Shown: one piece after another, positions 1-11,879 of the stretch
How the letters are laid out: each line of letters opens with the position of its first letter
Position numbering within the stretch: the first letter of the stretch is position 1
Made by a program: the position numbers and the translations under genes
Notes under the pieces: generated by a model
What the model saw: only the letters and a program-made list of their open reading frames with translations
Told to the model about the DNA's origin: nothing
The model's database searches: none
Assembly (NCBI RefSeq): GCF_009730915.1
Contig: NC_052475.1
Span: 26,659,016-26,723,015 of the forward strand
From: Dioscorea cayenensis subsp. rotundata
Lineage: Eukaryota > Streptophyta > Magnoliopsida > Dioscoreales > Dioscoreaceae
Length of the DNA: 64,000 nucleotides
Direction of reading: 5' to 3'

Positions 1-1
1 T

Positions 2-398
2 GAGATACCCAAGTCCTCAGAGATGAAAACAGTTATCATTCCTTCAGACTCTCCACCACTTGACTTGAATCTCTCCATTAGCGTTAGTCCTGTGCAATCA
101 GCTACAGGTGAAGAGGTTCAAAAGCAGCATCAGAAATATCCAAATTCTGAAGCAACATACGACTGAGCAAATTCGACTGGCTGCTGTAGAGAAGGCTTAT
201 GCAGAGAGAGTACGGGAACTGACAAGGAGGGAGATGGAGCTAGCAGAGAAGGAGTTTGCACGAGCAAGAATGGTGTGGGAGCGAGCTCGGGAGGAGGTAG
301 AGAAGGCTGAGAGGATGAAAGAATTGGCCACCAAAAAAGTTGGCGCCACATGCATGGAGATTACCTGTCAAGCTTGCAGACAACGCTTCAGGCCATAG
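2..398 (+). CDS. C-terminal part of an INDETERMINATE DOMAIN (SGR5/LPA1-type) zinc-finger transcription factor; frame conflict
   Basis: The last 80 or so residues are typical of the SGR5/LPA1 (IDD14-16) branch of plant IDD transcription factors: a long charged helix (EQIRLAAVEKAYAERVREL, then REMELAEKEFARARMVWERA) followed by a terminal CMEITCQACRQRFRP cysteine motif and a TAG stop at 396-398. The zinc fingers lie upstream of the window. These nuclear factors act in shoot gravitropism and branch or tiller angle (family knowledge). The upstream part (2-163) reads in another frame and contains PPLDLNLSISVSP, which resembles the acidic/LxLxI segment of the family, then meets a TGA. The C-terminal frame opens at 69 and joins family-like sequence at LKQHTTEQ near 152. 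The shift lies around 145-160, where TCTGAAGC is followed directly by AACATACG. A lost copy of a short CTGAAGC-type repeat would explain it. A real splice site is less likely because both sides look coding. Confidence 0.8.
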
Positions 399-920
399 AC
401 CAGTATCATGGATGCTTCTCAAAGTCCGAGCCTTCTTGTGAAGGAAAACTTGTTAGATTTCACCAAACCTGTTGTGTCTACCTCACCTCAAAAGTAAATT
501 TGCTCTGAATGATATTTCTTCTCTCTTTCTTTTCTTCCAACAATGCTCAAATGAACCAACAAATAGCTTGGTTTGAACAAGAAAAGAATCTTTGGAACAA
601 GGTAATTCTAACCTTCTTGGGTGGGTGAGATCAGCGTATGAGAAGAGACTAGTGTTTAATTGGTCTGTCCAATCGTGGCATTCACACTAAGAATTCTAAC
701 TTACTCTGTGATCCACGATATTCCTGCAAATCAGAAGCCAAACAGGTCCTTCAGCTGAATGAGATTTAATGATATAAGTAGACACCCATAACATGTGGTT
801 GAGTTAATTAAAGAAACCTTTAACGTAAATATATAAATATCAAAGTATTTACCTTTGGTTTCTTATAGATCTTCTGCGTCCAATTATTCTACTTTGAACC
901 ATTGTTTAGGAGTTTGAAAA
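399..920. other. 3' UTR and flank of the IDD gene
   Basis: AT-rich sequence follows the IDD stop codon. No convincing coding sequence is seen. The first 150 bases or so are probably 3' UTR. Confidence 0.4.
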
Positions 921-943
921 TTGAAAAGGGGGGCAAGCCCATT

Positions 944-1366
944 TTATGACAGAACCGAAAAGGGAAACCAATGGCCATTACTGTGTGATCTTTGCTTATT
1001 TAATTTTATGAATACTCTGCATCCATCATCAACTTCCTTTTCATCGATGATAACAATAACATTAGGACTATTGGTAATGCAGACAGGATTATCAGACGTG
1101 CGTGCAAATGCTTTGAGCACCAACATGGGTTCCCTCTATACTTTTGAGCTTTTTCATGAATGACCTCAATCATGAATTCATGCTGCAATACCTCTGATGT
1201 CCAAGTCACTGATGCTGCATCTTGCAGTACCTCAAAAGAAAGGCGAATATCACTTCTCTGCTGCAGCGTGCCCAGAAGACCACCAAAACCAAGTAGGTGT
1301 CTCGTCATGATCGAAACAAACGCAGAAGAAGAAGAAGAAAGATTTAGACCTGATAACAGCATATGA
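944..1366 (-). other. Possible exon of an unrecognised minus-strand transcript
   Basis: On the minus strand this stretch is less AT-rich than its surroundings and stays open in two overlapping frames (118 and 60 codons). The first contains SDIRLSFEVLQDAASVTWTS, the second SDNPVCITNSPNVIVIIDE. Neither matches a family I recognise. A pyrimidine-rich tract ending in an AG lies just upstream on the minus strand near 1370. It could be the 3' exon of the transcription unit that seems to begin near 4090, a pseudogene exon, or chance. Confidence 0.2.
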
Positions 1367-1369
1367 GAG

Positions 1370-3880
1370 TTACAACCACAGCAGCAAAAGAGGCAATCAG
1401 GTATATATTGGTTTGTTAAAATCTTTCAATAAGGACATGTGACGCAGAGAGTAAATGACTCATGTACATGTTCTCACAAAAGCTCAATGTGAAGAGAAAC
1501 ATAGTGAGCTATATAACTATACGGTAAACAGTTGCTAATTTCAGTAATGCTCTCATGAACTTCACTACAAGCAAGAATATTCTATCAAAGATATCATCAT
1601 AGCCTTTGCGAGAAGTAAAATATAAAACGAGAAATTATTAACCATCTGCAAGCAATTTGATATTCTACTATCGAACAACCCACCAACACTGAATAACACA
1701 AATTAGGATAAACATGAAAAAAAAAAGCATGAAGGACTGCCGTAAGTTATCACTGACAGGCCATGAAAATTAGTCCTATTCTGTCAAAAATCAAAATCAG
1801 CTGTTGAAAGAAACTGGCATTCCTTAGGCTGGAGTAAATAAATTGCATCAATACGACCAATGAACATGACTACTTTTCAACGGAATAAGCATCATCATCA
1901 TAAGAAAACTACCACCACCAGCAAGGATGGATGAGCGCCTGACACATAAGGCATCCTGCTAATTTGAGCTACAAGAAGGACAAAGCGTTCACAGCTTTAC
2001 CCAGCATACTAGGAGGCTGTTTTCCCACCTTGATCCTACAACACTTGGCCTCCAACAAACAACCTTAATGATGCGCCAAGTCTTGCCTCCAAAAACCATT
2101 GATTGCCACTAAAAATCAATAACAACATTCTATTACATTTCCTTATGAAAAGCAATGACAAATACAACGCCACTTGTTCCATTGCCAACGAATGGGGCCA
2201 TAAAAGAAACATATTTTATTCTTTCTCTGTCAGAGAAGTGGCAAGAATCTTAATGATGTAAGGAAACCCAACTGGGGAAGGAAACAAAGACTTCAGCTCA
2301 AAGGACCTCAACGAGAATATACTTCTATTAGAAATGTCAAATGAAGCCATGGAAAATATTAGAAGCTAACTTTAGGGGGTTTTAGAAATACATGTGATGC
2401 TTGCCCAGAATAATTCACTATTGTCGTTCAGTATACAAGCTTTTTAACTCCAAGACCAGGTTTATGGTTGATGAAGCAAATTAAAGTTTTTTCATTTATA
2501 TTTTGATTTAATTTATTTTATTTTAAAGAGACAGACTGGTCATATGACACCAACAGAAATAAACTAAAAGAAATATCAGCAAAAAAATGGGGCTAATCAA
2601 ATGGAAATAATTGGAATCAACATGACATGGGGAAGAGAGAATCTGATTTAGATCAGCCAAACTTTCCAAGTCAGCTCCAAATCAAGCCAAATAAGAACTG
2701 CACGAGAATGGCTCTAGTTAAGTTAGCTTGCCTCGACTTTTGCCTCAGCTAATATTCTCAAGGGTATGACTTGCCCAAAATAAACAAATAAATAAATAAA
2801 AATAAAAAACATAAAAAAAATGAAAACGGCTCCAGGTAGATTCAAGTTCAATTGATAGTATGGTACGGCTATTATCGCAGAAAAACATGAAAATACAAAA
2901 GCAAACTCCAGCTAATATGATTTCAGCATCTGAGCTTAGCCAAGCAGCTCACGCTTGGTTTATGCATCAAATGATAGAGCCAAATTAAAGTTGTTCCCAG
3001 AACACTTACATATTTAAATGGTCAAGCAAAGCAGGGAAAAGGTGCAAATGAGCATTATTGTATTCAGTATCATACTTACTCCATCCAAGTATAAGAAAAC
3101 CCATTCTCCTTATTGACTAAAAGTATATTTGTAATAAACTACCTAAAGTAATAAATGCATGCTCTTTTGGTTTATCTTGTGACGACATTATTCATCCAAC
3201 TTTCATGATATAATTAACACATACTTAGAATGTCACAAGCATTTCTTTTCCACCACTATAAGAATAATTTTCATAGAAGTCATAATACCTAATAGGCCTA
3301 CACAGCCCATGAGTTACCCTCTACACTTGGTCTAATTAAATAATTGCGCAAGTATTATGCTCATTAGACCTTCTCTTCTTTCACCATTCACAAAGACTGT
3401 CCATGAAATTGCACTAAGGACAATGTCTAACAACCTAGCATGCTACAAGCCTCCTGTTCCTTCTCTTTTGTTCTTCAAAGAGATCCTATGGAGTTCATCC
3501 TCAAAAAATAACCTCAAAACTCAAAAATCCCACATATTACACCACAAGTGCAAGTTTCTTCGGTCACTAGCAAAGACAATCAAACAATTGCTTACATATA
3601 CGCAAAGCTACAACAACACACATAAACAAGATGCAAATACTGTTCCAGAAACCAGAATGATAAAAAGCCATTCAAAGAACAGAATCCTAATAAATAGCAA
3701 AAGGAGATCAGTACCAGAACAAATCGTTAAATCAGAACACAGTAAGATGGAATCTTGGACATTCGATCATGGAAATCCCTAGAGCTGTCTCCCCATTGCA
3801 ATAAAGACACTCCAATTGATGGAAAACGAAACAGATCAGATAACCCCTTGCTTCTGTGATAAAACAGGGCATTGCGCAGA
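1370..3880. other. Non-coding interval
   Basis: About 2.5 kb of AT-rich sequence with no supported coding region. An open frame at 3357-3782 has the composition of non-coding DNA and no recognisable motif. If 944-1366 and 3889-4086 belong to one minus-strand transcript, this is its intron. Confidence 0.4.
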
Positions 3881-3888
3881 GATCGACC

Positions 3889-4086
3889 CTAGCTAACGAA
3901 ATAAGGAGTGGAAAGAGGATGAGGAAATGGATCTAAACTTCGAGGTTTGTAGAGCTTGTGGCACTCCTCGAGGGATCGCCGGAATGCCACCGTGCCGGCG
4001 ACGTGGCGGCCCCATGAATCGCGAGCTCTCAGATGGTGAATCTCAGCGGGGGCGCACTGCTGTTTAAATAGGGTGGCAGCCAGCAC
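3889..4086 (-). other. Possible 5' exon and promoter of a minus-strand transcript
   Basis: A local GC-rich island on the minus strand, just downstream of a TATTTAAA box near 4065-4072. It can be read as a 65-codon frame (MLAATLFKQQ...) or as a shorter in-phase alternative (MGPPRRRHGG...). Neither is recognised. The island-plus-TATA arrangement is what the first exon of a plant gene looks like, but coding capacity is unproven and it may be 5' UTR. Confidence 0.25.
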
Positions 4087-4099
4087 GATTAATCCGTCC

Positions 4100-5380
4100 G
4101 CGACGAGATGTGCTATCGGATCCGTTTTTTAATTGTTATTACGGATCAGAATCCGAACCCGTTAGTGTAATTTCGGATCTTTGATGATATTCCAAATTTC
4201 CAATTTCCAATTAATTTTTACTTCAGTTTACCATAAAGATAAAATTGAAAAACCTTTTTAACTTGTTTTTATAAATAAAATTATTGAGAATTATGACCAC
4301 ACCATTTTAAATGGAGATGTTAACTCTCAATTGGCCAAGTAAGTTGAATATTAAAATAGTAAAAAAAATTATGATTTTATTTTAAACTTTTAAATTATAA
4401 AAATTTGAACCTTTATCTTTGGTCACTTGGTTATTGTAGTTATAACTAAGTACTGGTTTATATTTTGATGCAATGCCCATGTGGAATCACACACATATGT
4501 TTGAATGTTTGATTTATTTTAAATGCTTCATATATATATATTGTTCATTGGTTGATCAACATTGTAATATATTTTGGTTGTTCAAACAATGTTAACATTT
4601 GATTGTTCATACACATGTTATTTAGAACTTAATTATGCTATTGCAAATGTTGTATTATGTGTTGATTGATTCGATTATAAAGAAAAGACATGATATAATG
4701 TAATAAGAAATTAAATTCCAATTTCGAGTAGATTGTTTGTAAACAATTTTTTAATTATGTACAAGTATTATTTAATGTAAAATATATAAATTCTATGAGG
4801 TAAGTTAACATGAGTTTTACTAATATCAATAGCAACCGCTATGTTATATTTTAGTGGCTATTTTATTACTTATGATTTTTTTTTTGGTTTTATGCGGGTT
4901 TTTTTTTAATAATTTATTACTTTCAATTTATTTTTATCTTTTAAAGAATATTTATATCAACTTAAATTTGTTTTAATAAATAAAAATAATTAGTTATGAC
5001 ATAAAAAAAAAAAGTTCATGTCAATCCAAACCAACAATAGTTGCATGTAAATGATCTTCTTTAAATATAAAATTCAATTCCAAAAACCTTGATTATTTTT
5101 ATTTTATCTAAAATTTATCGGAAATTTACAATTTACTGTTGACTTACTAGTCAACCTGGTCAAAAAGGAGATTAAGGTATAACATTTACTCGATTCCAAA
5201 TATTGTATTTCAGCCATTTTATTTTTATTTTTATTTTTTTTCTAAAAAAAAGTTTTATTTATGTAAATACGAGTCTAATAAGCGGGTCGGGTTTGAGACA
5301 TACCGGATCAAAACCCGTGCCCGATTCACACTCACCCTCGTTTACAGTTTCCCATTCCTCTTTTTTTCCTCCAGTTTTTG
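4100..5380. other. AT-rich intergenic DNA
   Basis: Very AT-rich with poly-A/T tracts. No gene, structural RNA or delimitable repeat was recognised. Confidence 0.5.
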
Positions 5381-5385
5381 AATTA

Positions 5386-5466
5386 ATGGCGCCAAAGCAG
5401 TGGGTGAAAACAGCGCGAAAAGCAGAGAAGGCACAAAGGACTCGTATTGCCCTGGCGAATTCCTAG
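5386..5466 (+). other. Possible 5' exon of a plus-strand transcript
   Basis: A short GC-richer stretch encodes MAPKQWVKTARKAEKAQRTR and a few more residues, then stops at TAG, just ahead of a TAGGGTTT motif (5464-5471). A plausible donor (CCCGGTGAAT near 5490) and a later acceptor (TTGTGCAG ending at 5760) suggest a spliced RNA, but no downstream coding exon is recognisable before the minus-strand DUF579 gene. It may be a non-coding transcript or the remains of a gene. Confidence 0.2.
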
Positions 5467-5469
5467 GGT

Positions 5470-6660
5470 TTGGTTGCTTCTTTTCCCGGTGAATTCTTTC
5501 TCAACCTTGATTTCGATTTCATTATATCATTGAAGACATCTAAGACTTGTTTAATTGTAATTCATTCTACTTTTGTGATGTTTTCCATGATTTGTATGGA
5601 AACAGGGTTGATTTGGTTGAAATTAGGGGCCCATTTTTATCAAAACGAATGCGTAGTTTTGATTTTATTTGGTTTACAGTCTCTGTTAGGGAAATTAGAC
5701 TGCTTCTGGCTTTGAACTTTGTTTGATTTCTTGCACTTTGAGGCATTCTGATTGTGCAGCATTGAGCATACATTGGTTAGCTGTAAAGGATGGAAATGTT
5801 TGTCATATTTAGTTTCTTTGTTTCAAAGCATCACGTATTGTAACTGTATATTGAATGAAAAGGTAAAGGATACAAACTGTCGGAAATCATTACGGACAAC
5901 ATATACTTTTGTAATCTTGTCAAATGTGGATACTATGATCAAGGAATTGCATAAATTAAGGATTCATAATAATTACCGGTTAGCTTCAGTATGATGCCAA
6001 TATGCCATGTCAATAGTCTGGGAAGCATTATTTGGATTTGTATGATTATATTATTTGCTTTGTGAGCTTTTAGCCAACTTCATGAGTTAGTATTGGAGCT
6101 TTTGATCCTCATGTCCAGCATTGCATTTGTTTTTTTTGTTAAAACAAGCGTGTGCGTCTATATATACCATTTGGATAAAATTAAGTAGGCATTTCAATTT
6201 GCATTATTGTTTCATCTCTATCCTTGTTTCAACAGCCCTGGGTACATTATCATCTGATTTCACCTAAATAGAGTTGTCATTTGAGCTAAACTAAATAATT
6301 GTTGTATCTGAATTCTTTAAGGTTTGGGACCATTACAACTACCCATGAAATCAACCTCAACCAAATGGTTGGTTCCCATTTTTTTTTGCTCTTTTTACTC
6401 AGGAATGCTTCTCCAGCTTGAAAACTGCTCATTTGGAGGTTATTCACTTCTCCGCATGTTATAATTTTGTATTTGAAGAGACATTGGTAATGCCTTTAAA
6501 TTTCAGTTGCCACGTTGTGCTACTGAATAAACATATTTTCTCAGCTAGTAACTTGAACAACTAATACGAATTATACATCAGCCATAATATATGAAGTTGG
6601 ACATTAAATCACAAAAAAAAAAACCATGCTTTACGAGATATAAATGTTGAGAAAAAAATT
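5470..6660. other. Non-coding interval
   Basis: AT-rich. Open frames here are short and without motifs. The sequence could be intron or 3' part of the putative transcript starting near 5386. Confidence 0.35.
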
Positions 6661-6662
6661 AT

Positions 6663-7514
6663 TTATGAATTCCTACTCATGGCTGAAGCATTGCCCTCGC
6701 AAAAGCTAGCCGAGCTTAAACCACCTTTTCCTTGAAAATGCCATAGGTTTCCTTTGGATGAAACCAGATTTTCTTGACAAAGAAACTCCCTTGAATACCA
6801 CTTCTCAATCATATGGTTTGTATCATGAACAAAAACATCTGTTGAATTTCCAGATCTAGCAAGCATACCTGCTGTGTATATTGCTCTCATTCTTCCTGGT
6901 GCCTCTGGCTGGTCTCCTCTTGGTCCATCAATCACCACCACATCCCATCTTCTCCTGTATATTTCATTTGGCAAGTTAGTCAGTGCTAGCTTGCATTGTG
7001 ATTCACGAAGTTTTCTGGCCTTTGGTTTGCACTCAGGGTGTTCTCTAGCATGCTTAAGCAGCTCAAATGCTTCACTTGCTTTATCCTGGTACTCCACACT
7101 GTAGACTTGTACAGCATTGGTTTTCAGGGTTCGGTTTCTGAGTTTTTGAGCATCATCTTCAAGGAAGATAGTGGTGCCTCCTTTGTTTAGCTTGGAAATG
7201 TCAAGGAGTTGAGCTTTTAGTCCAAATATGAGGAGGTTGCAAGGAGCTCTGTGTGAAATGACGTCTGAAATAAGATGATATTGTTTGTGGTTGAGGGGCT
7301 CTTCTTCAGAAGAGCTCCTATACTTTGCAAACCTTTGGGACATGTGTGGAATGCGGTCTGGCAATGTAGTGTTTTGATGCATCAGTGTGTTCAGAAGTGG
7401 TGGATGCTGAGAATAGGAGAAAATGTTGAGTGTGATTCTGAAGAGTCTGATGAGGCATACGGTTGAGAGAATGAAGAAGAGGGTTAGTATGAGATTCTTT
7501 GTGGGGATTTTCAT
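6663..7514 (-). CDS. IRX15-L: DUF579 protein, IRREGULAR XYLEM 15 / IRX15-like type
   Basis: Intronless, 283 residues. An N-terminal signal anchor (about residues 7-29, LILTLFFILSTVCLIRLF) indicates a type II Golgi membrane protein. The DUF579 domain spans about residues 75-260. It has HLISDVISHRAPCNLLIFGL, then TTIFLEDD, WDVVVIDGPRGD, EAPGRM, TDVFVHDTNHMIEKWYS and EFLCQENLVSSKGNLWHF. The block around IFGLKAQLLDISKLNKGG and the end pattern fit the IRX15/IRX15-L group rather than the xylan methyltransferase group, where the equivalent is FGLGHDSLMW. In Arabidopsis IRX15 and IRX15-L are needed for normal xylan chain length in secondary walls; their biochemical activity is not settled. Slightly shorter than the usual 310-320 residues. 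A second DUF579 gene lies 6.8 kb away on the same strand. The start is the first ATG before the membrane segment. Confidence 0.88.
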   Translation of the reverse strand: MKIPTKNLILTLFFILSTVCLIRLFRITLNIFSYSQHPPLLNTLMHQNTTLPDRIPHMSQRFAKYRSSSEEEPLNHKQYHLISDVISHRAPCNLLIFGLKAQLLDISKLNKGGTTIFLEDDAQKLRNRTLKTNAVQVYSVEYQDKASEAFELLKHAREHPECKPKARKLRESQCKLALTNLPNEIYRRRWDVVVIDGPRGDQPEAPGRMRAIYTAGMLARSGNSTDVFVHDTNHMIEKWYSREFLCQENLVSSKGNLWHFQGKGGLSSASFCEGNASAMSRNS

Positions 7515-10385
7515 GGCTCTCTGTTCCTAGTCCTAATGACTAATTGCTGATGGCTCCAAGGCTCCTTTATGTAATTGCTCTTGGCCAAGAAATATGGCCT
7601 TGTGATTCTCAGAAGAGATGGCAGGTGAGTTGATTATTTGTTCTTGTTCTGATTTTAAATTGGCCTAAGCTTTCTTGTGATCTAAGGAGGTGTTTTTTGT
7701 TGCTCTTTAAAGATTTCCCTTCATTGAAGGAATAAAACACAATAATTCTGAATTGTTTCTTAATCCTTATTGTATAACAGAAAAAATATTCAATTTTACT
7801 CAAGTTGTTTTCATGTTTGTTGCTCCATTTGAGTGACTTGGAAGACAATTGATTACATTTTTCTTTTTCTATAATTCTGTGGAGAAATTCAACTGATACC
7901 CATAGACAAGACAGGTGGTAGTTCTCATGGATCTAAAATTTATTAGTTGCTTTCCCTTTGATAACAAACATTCCAACCTCTCCAGCCCATCTATGATTAA
8001 GAATTATTAAGCATGGTGTGACTATATTCTAGTTGTACAGTTGATCAAGAAGGCCCTAATTTTCATTGAAAGTGACACCCTTGTATATAATTGGTAAGGA
8101 CAGGCCCTATGATATCTTCATTTATACTCATTCTGACCATGAATTTTAATTATTCAGATATAATGCATTGATGCTTACTGGAAACCTAATTCTAATGAGA
8201 TTGCCAGGCCAACCAAATGGTTGTTTGTGCAAAATATTGTTAACGAAGGGAGGTTGAAACTGGTCAATGATTTCTAGAATAGTACCCTCACACCTTCCCT
8301 AAGAAGGTTCAAGGTTCTTTTTACCTTTATGCTCCTCAGTCCTTATTGCCCTAGTTTTGCAGTATCACTAAATCATTCCCTTCTATATTGCCAAATTTCA
8401 ATGGAAAATCTCTGCGAATTTTAAAATTTCTAATTAGTACCATAATTATCTTCACTTTCTTGTTTTTGGCACTTTTTGCAATCCAAATATATAGAAGCAT
8501 TGTGTATATTTTTGCTGTGAAGTAATGGTAGTCTCCACTGATGGATCATCTCTAGATCCATATCTAGAAAGGTCTATGGAGAAAATTGCAAGTGTGTGTA
8601 TATATATATATATATATTTGTATTTTAATGCTTTTTTCTCTCTGTTTCTTCAGGTTTTCCATCCTGTTGAATAATGTTTCAAATTGAGGTAAAAATTGCT
8701 GCTCTTAACTTTTTTCAGCCTATAGAACAAAATTTTAACTTATCCCTTGAATAGCTAAAAATAGTTAGAACGGTCATTCAATAGTTAACTGCAAGTCTTG
8801 TTTTATTTTTCGTGTGTTCTAGTATGCTTCCTATCTGAAACTGCAGGTTAACATTGTTTTCATCTACACAAGTCACTGCAATTCACCAAGTGGTGGAAAA
8901 TTATTGTTTTGCAGTGATTTCCGACAAGTGAAAAGGTTATCCATAGTCTAACACTATCATTCCATAACCTTAACTCTTGTTTGCTTGCACATTCACTTTG
9001 ACTCTTTGCAACAGCCCATCTGCACAACTTGTTCCTGGCTATAATGTTGATTTCTTGATTGCAAGTAGAAGGCACTGAGAAGTTACTATGTATTACCCTG
9101 CATTCCTAAATGCTTGATGTTGCTCTTCATTCACTGCTAGCAATCATCAACTTAATTCTTGCATCACAAATTAATCCTTTTCCCCTTGTGAGACCCGACA
9201 TTCTTTAATTAAGGGATAGCAACCAATCACTGACCTTTTCCTATTTTAAGATCTAATCAGATTGGTTGAGTATAAACCATCTAAATCTTAATTTGGAATA
9301 GTTTTAGTTGTTGAGATCATATTTACTAAAAACTCTTTTTTTTCAGCAATTGTCTATTGTTTGTTTTTTTACTTTCTGTCAAGGTTGTTTGTTAGTATAA
9401 AAGTTGCTGATAATCCAATCAATAGGGCATACTCAACCCTCCATTTTGAATAATGTTCCATAGACAGAACGTTGTCTTTTTGGCGGGTCATGGTATAGGC
9501 TAACATCTTAATCTTAATTCGTTTTCTCTTCTGAAACCGTTTCATTTGCCAAACAAGAGGTGTCTTCCTTTAACATCTTGACAAATACCTCTCTATCTTT
9601 TGTTTAGGAGAGTAGAAGAATATCTGCATGAGAATTCAAGTTTAAGTTTAACAAGGTAAATCAATTATTCAATCAATCCCTCTTTCATTGCTGTTCTGTT
9701 TCTGAATTTAGACAGTTTCACTGCTAATGCATTGACAAATTAATTTGTCTCACAAAAAATGCAAACTTATCCATTCAAGAATTCTGCTTTACCGATGTCT
9801 TGCGAACAATCTCAAGCAAAAGATCAAACAGTATGCAAATGAAGGTAAATCAATCTTCCTTCTTGAATTATTGTTCTGTTCAAGAATATATAACAGCATT
9901 GCATGGTCTTGATTTCAGATGCCTCATTGATCTACTACAAGCCATCAATATCTCCAAAGAAAGGTAGGTGAAAATCTATCAAGAAAACTCTAGAGTATAG
10001 CTCATCCAGGTAAGAATCCTACATTTCATGAAACTTTGTTCCAATACCAAAGATTTAATCTCAAAACTGGTCGAGTTCTCAACCACTATGGATTAACAGC
10101 AGATGAATGATAACATGGTAGTATTTCACTACAAATTATAAGGATGAACTGTTGCTGCTAATAGGTATGACTACTTAGTATTATGACGTGCAGACTGTGT
10201 AAAGCAAATTTATTAGGATTCAAAAGAGTGATACAAGCGCCATGAACATTGGTTAAATTTCAGGATCAAATGTGAGAAGCACAAGGTTATAAGGAGTATT
10301 CAATGCAACATATTTTAGAGGTACGGTGGAATTAATAACATGTCCTTTGGCGCTGTGCCGGCTTCCAGGACTGCATGCCTTTCGG
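7515..10385. other. Intergenic region, perhaps holding a spliced non-coding transcript
   Basis: No coding sequence can be supported. Between about 9600 and 10390 several acceptor- and donor-like sites frame short stretches (an AG at about 9919 followed by AGAAAGGTAGGTG near 9965; GGTAAGTGG near 10384), which hints at a spliced non-coding RNA or a decayed gene. A short (AT)n microsatellite lies near 8597-8618. Confidence 0.25.
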
Positions 10386-10659
10386 TAAGTGGAAAATCAT
10401 TCTGTTTCATAAAGTTTGGTTTTATAGTATGCTTGGGATTTTGTTTGAAATGGTTATTCAAAATAGTTTTTTTTTTTTAAAAAAAAAAAACTATATTAAT
10501 GGGAAATATTTCAAAATCAAACACAGATAAAAATTCCATATTGGTTCAGTTACCAGTATGATAATTTTCTAAATTAATTTAAATTTGATAATTTTTCTAT
10601 CTAAAAAGGTTTTATTTATTTTGTCTCCCTATTAGTCGTGCTTTTGTTATGTGATTTGT

Positions 10660-10674
10660 TGATGTTTGATATTA

Positions 10675-10705
<31 letters not shown>

Positions 10706-10720
10706 TTTATTATAGTTTTG
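10660..10720. repeat. Simple repeat, ATT then ATTT
   Basis: Tandem ATT units run into ATTT units. Ordinary microsatellite. Confidence 0.8.
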
Positions 10721-10904
10721 CTGTGGTGGTTCAAAGTTTAAGAAAGTTTATAAATAAACTGTATTTTTATCTCCATTAATTAATCAGATGACATGGAGGT
10801 AGCTAGTATGTAAAAGAGGTTATTCTAAGCACTAAATTAACTCTGGACAAGATGTCTCATATTTAAGGGCCTCAAGGTACAGAAATCTAAATCTAAATCC
10901 CTGA

Positions 10905-11180
10905 GTTTAGATATGCACCCTCCACCCCTACTGTGCAAATTAAGACCCAGCAAGGCTGTAGGCATAGGTGGTAGGACAATACAAGTTAGTGGTTGTGAGT
11001 CTGTGATCATATCGCCATCTGTCTGATGGCCTCCTTATAAATATTGGTCTATTTAAATGCTCATTAAATTAATCTTTCATAACATTAATTAGCAAATAGA
11101 ATGTGTCCATTTTAATTTTCCCTAACTTTAAAAAAAAAAATTCCAGTTAAAAATGGTGTGAGCACATCTTATGGTACTTT
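10905..11180 (+). repeat. Diverged direct duplication, copy A
   Basis: Shares ordered blocks with 11880-12055 and 12665-12758: GATATGC followed by CC, GGCTGTAGGCATAGG, AGGACAATA, TATAAATATTG, and AGAATGTGT.CATTTTTAATTTT. The offset is about 1 kb for the first blocks and larger for the last, because copy B has been interrupted. An old local duplication with no coding content. Confidence 0.6.
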
Positions 11181-11879
11181 ATAATTATGTTCTTTCCTTA
11201 TGAGTAAACTAAAATATTTTATAGAATTTTTTCCCTAATTTGATCGTAATTTTTTATATTTACAATGATAGTTTTATTTTATTTTATCTATTAAAACTAT
11301 CCTAGAGGTCATCTTAAAAATCACTAAAATGTTTCTGCTGTTAAAACTTATGGATTTATTTTAACCCTTTTTTTTAACTATTGAATTTCTTTTTTTAAAA
11401 AAATCTATTTATCATTATAGTAGATAATATATTAAAATAATATTTTTTAGGCTTATAAATAATTAAGACAACAAATAAAAATAAAATATATACAAAAATA
11501 AATAAATATATATGACTTTTACATTTACAATAAGCTAATTTGTTCTCTATTGATATTAAATAATATAATAATTGTTAATTTAGTTTAAATATGCGAAAAG
11601 AGAAATGTAAAAGGAAATCATGTCCAATTTTTTTTAAAATAAATTGTTTTAAACAAATTAAAATACAAATGAATTTTAGAAAATGTGGGAGGTTTGCTAT
11701 TTTAAAAATGATATAATAATTTTTAAAAGCAATCGATTGGTATGCATTTGTGCTGACTACACATTTGACAAAATATCTCCATAATTTTTTTATGAATAGC
11801 ATTGAGACTGTTATGATACATGCCAAAAAACATAAAATGAAATGAAATAAATTAAAACAGGAAAAAGTCTAAAATCCTA

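Noticed and set aside
3357-3782. 141-codon plus-strand frame
   Set aside because: No recognisable motif, composition like the AT-rich flank, no promoter or splice context.
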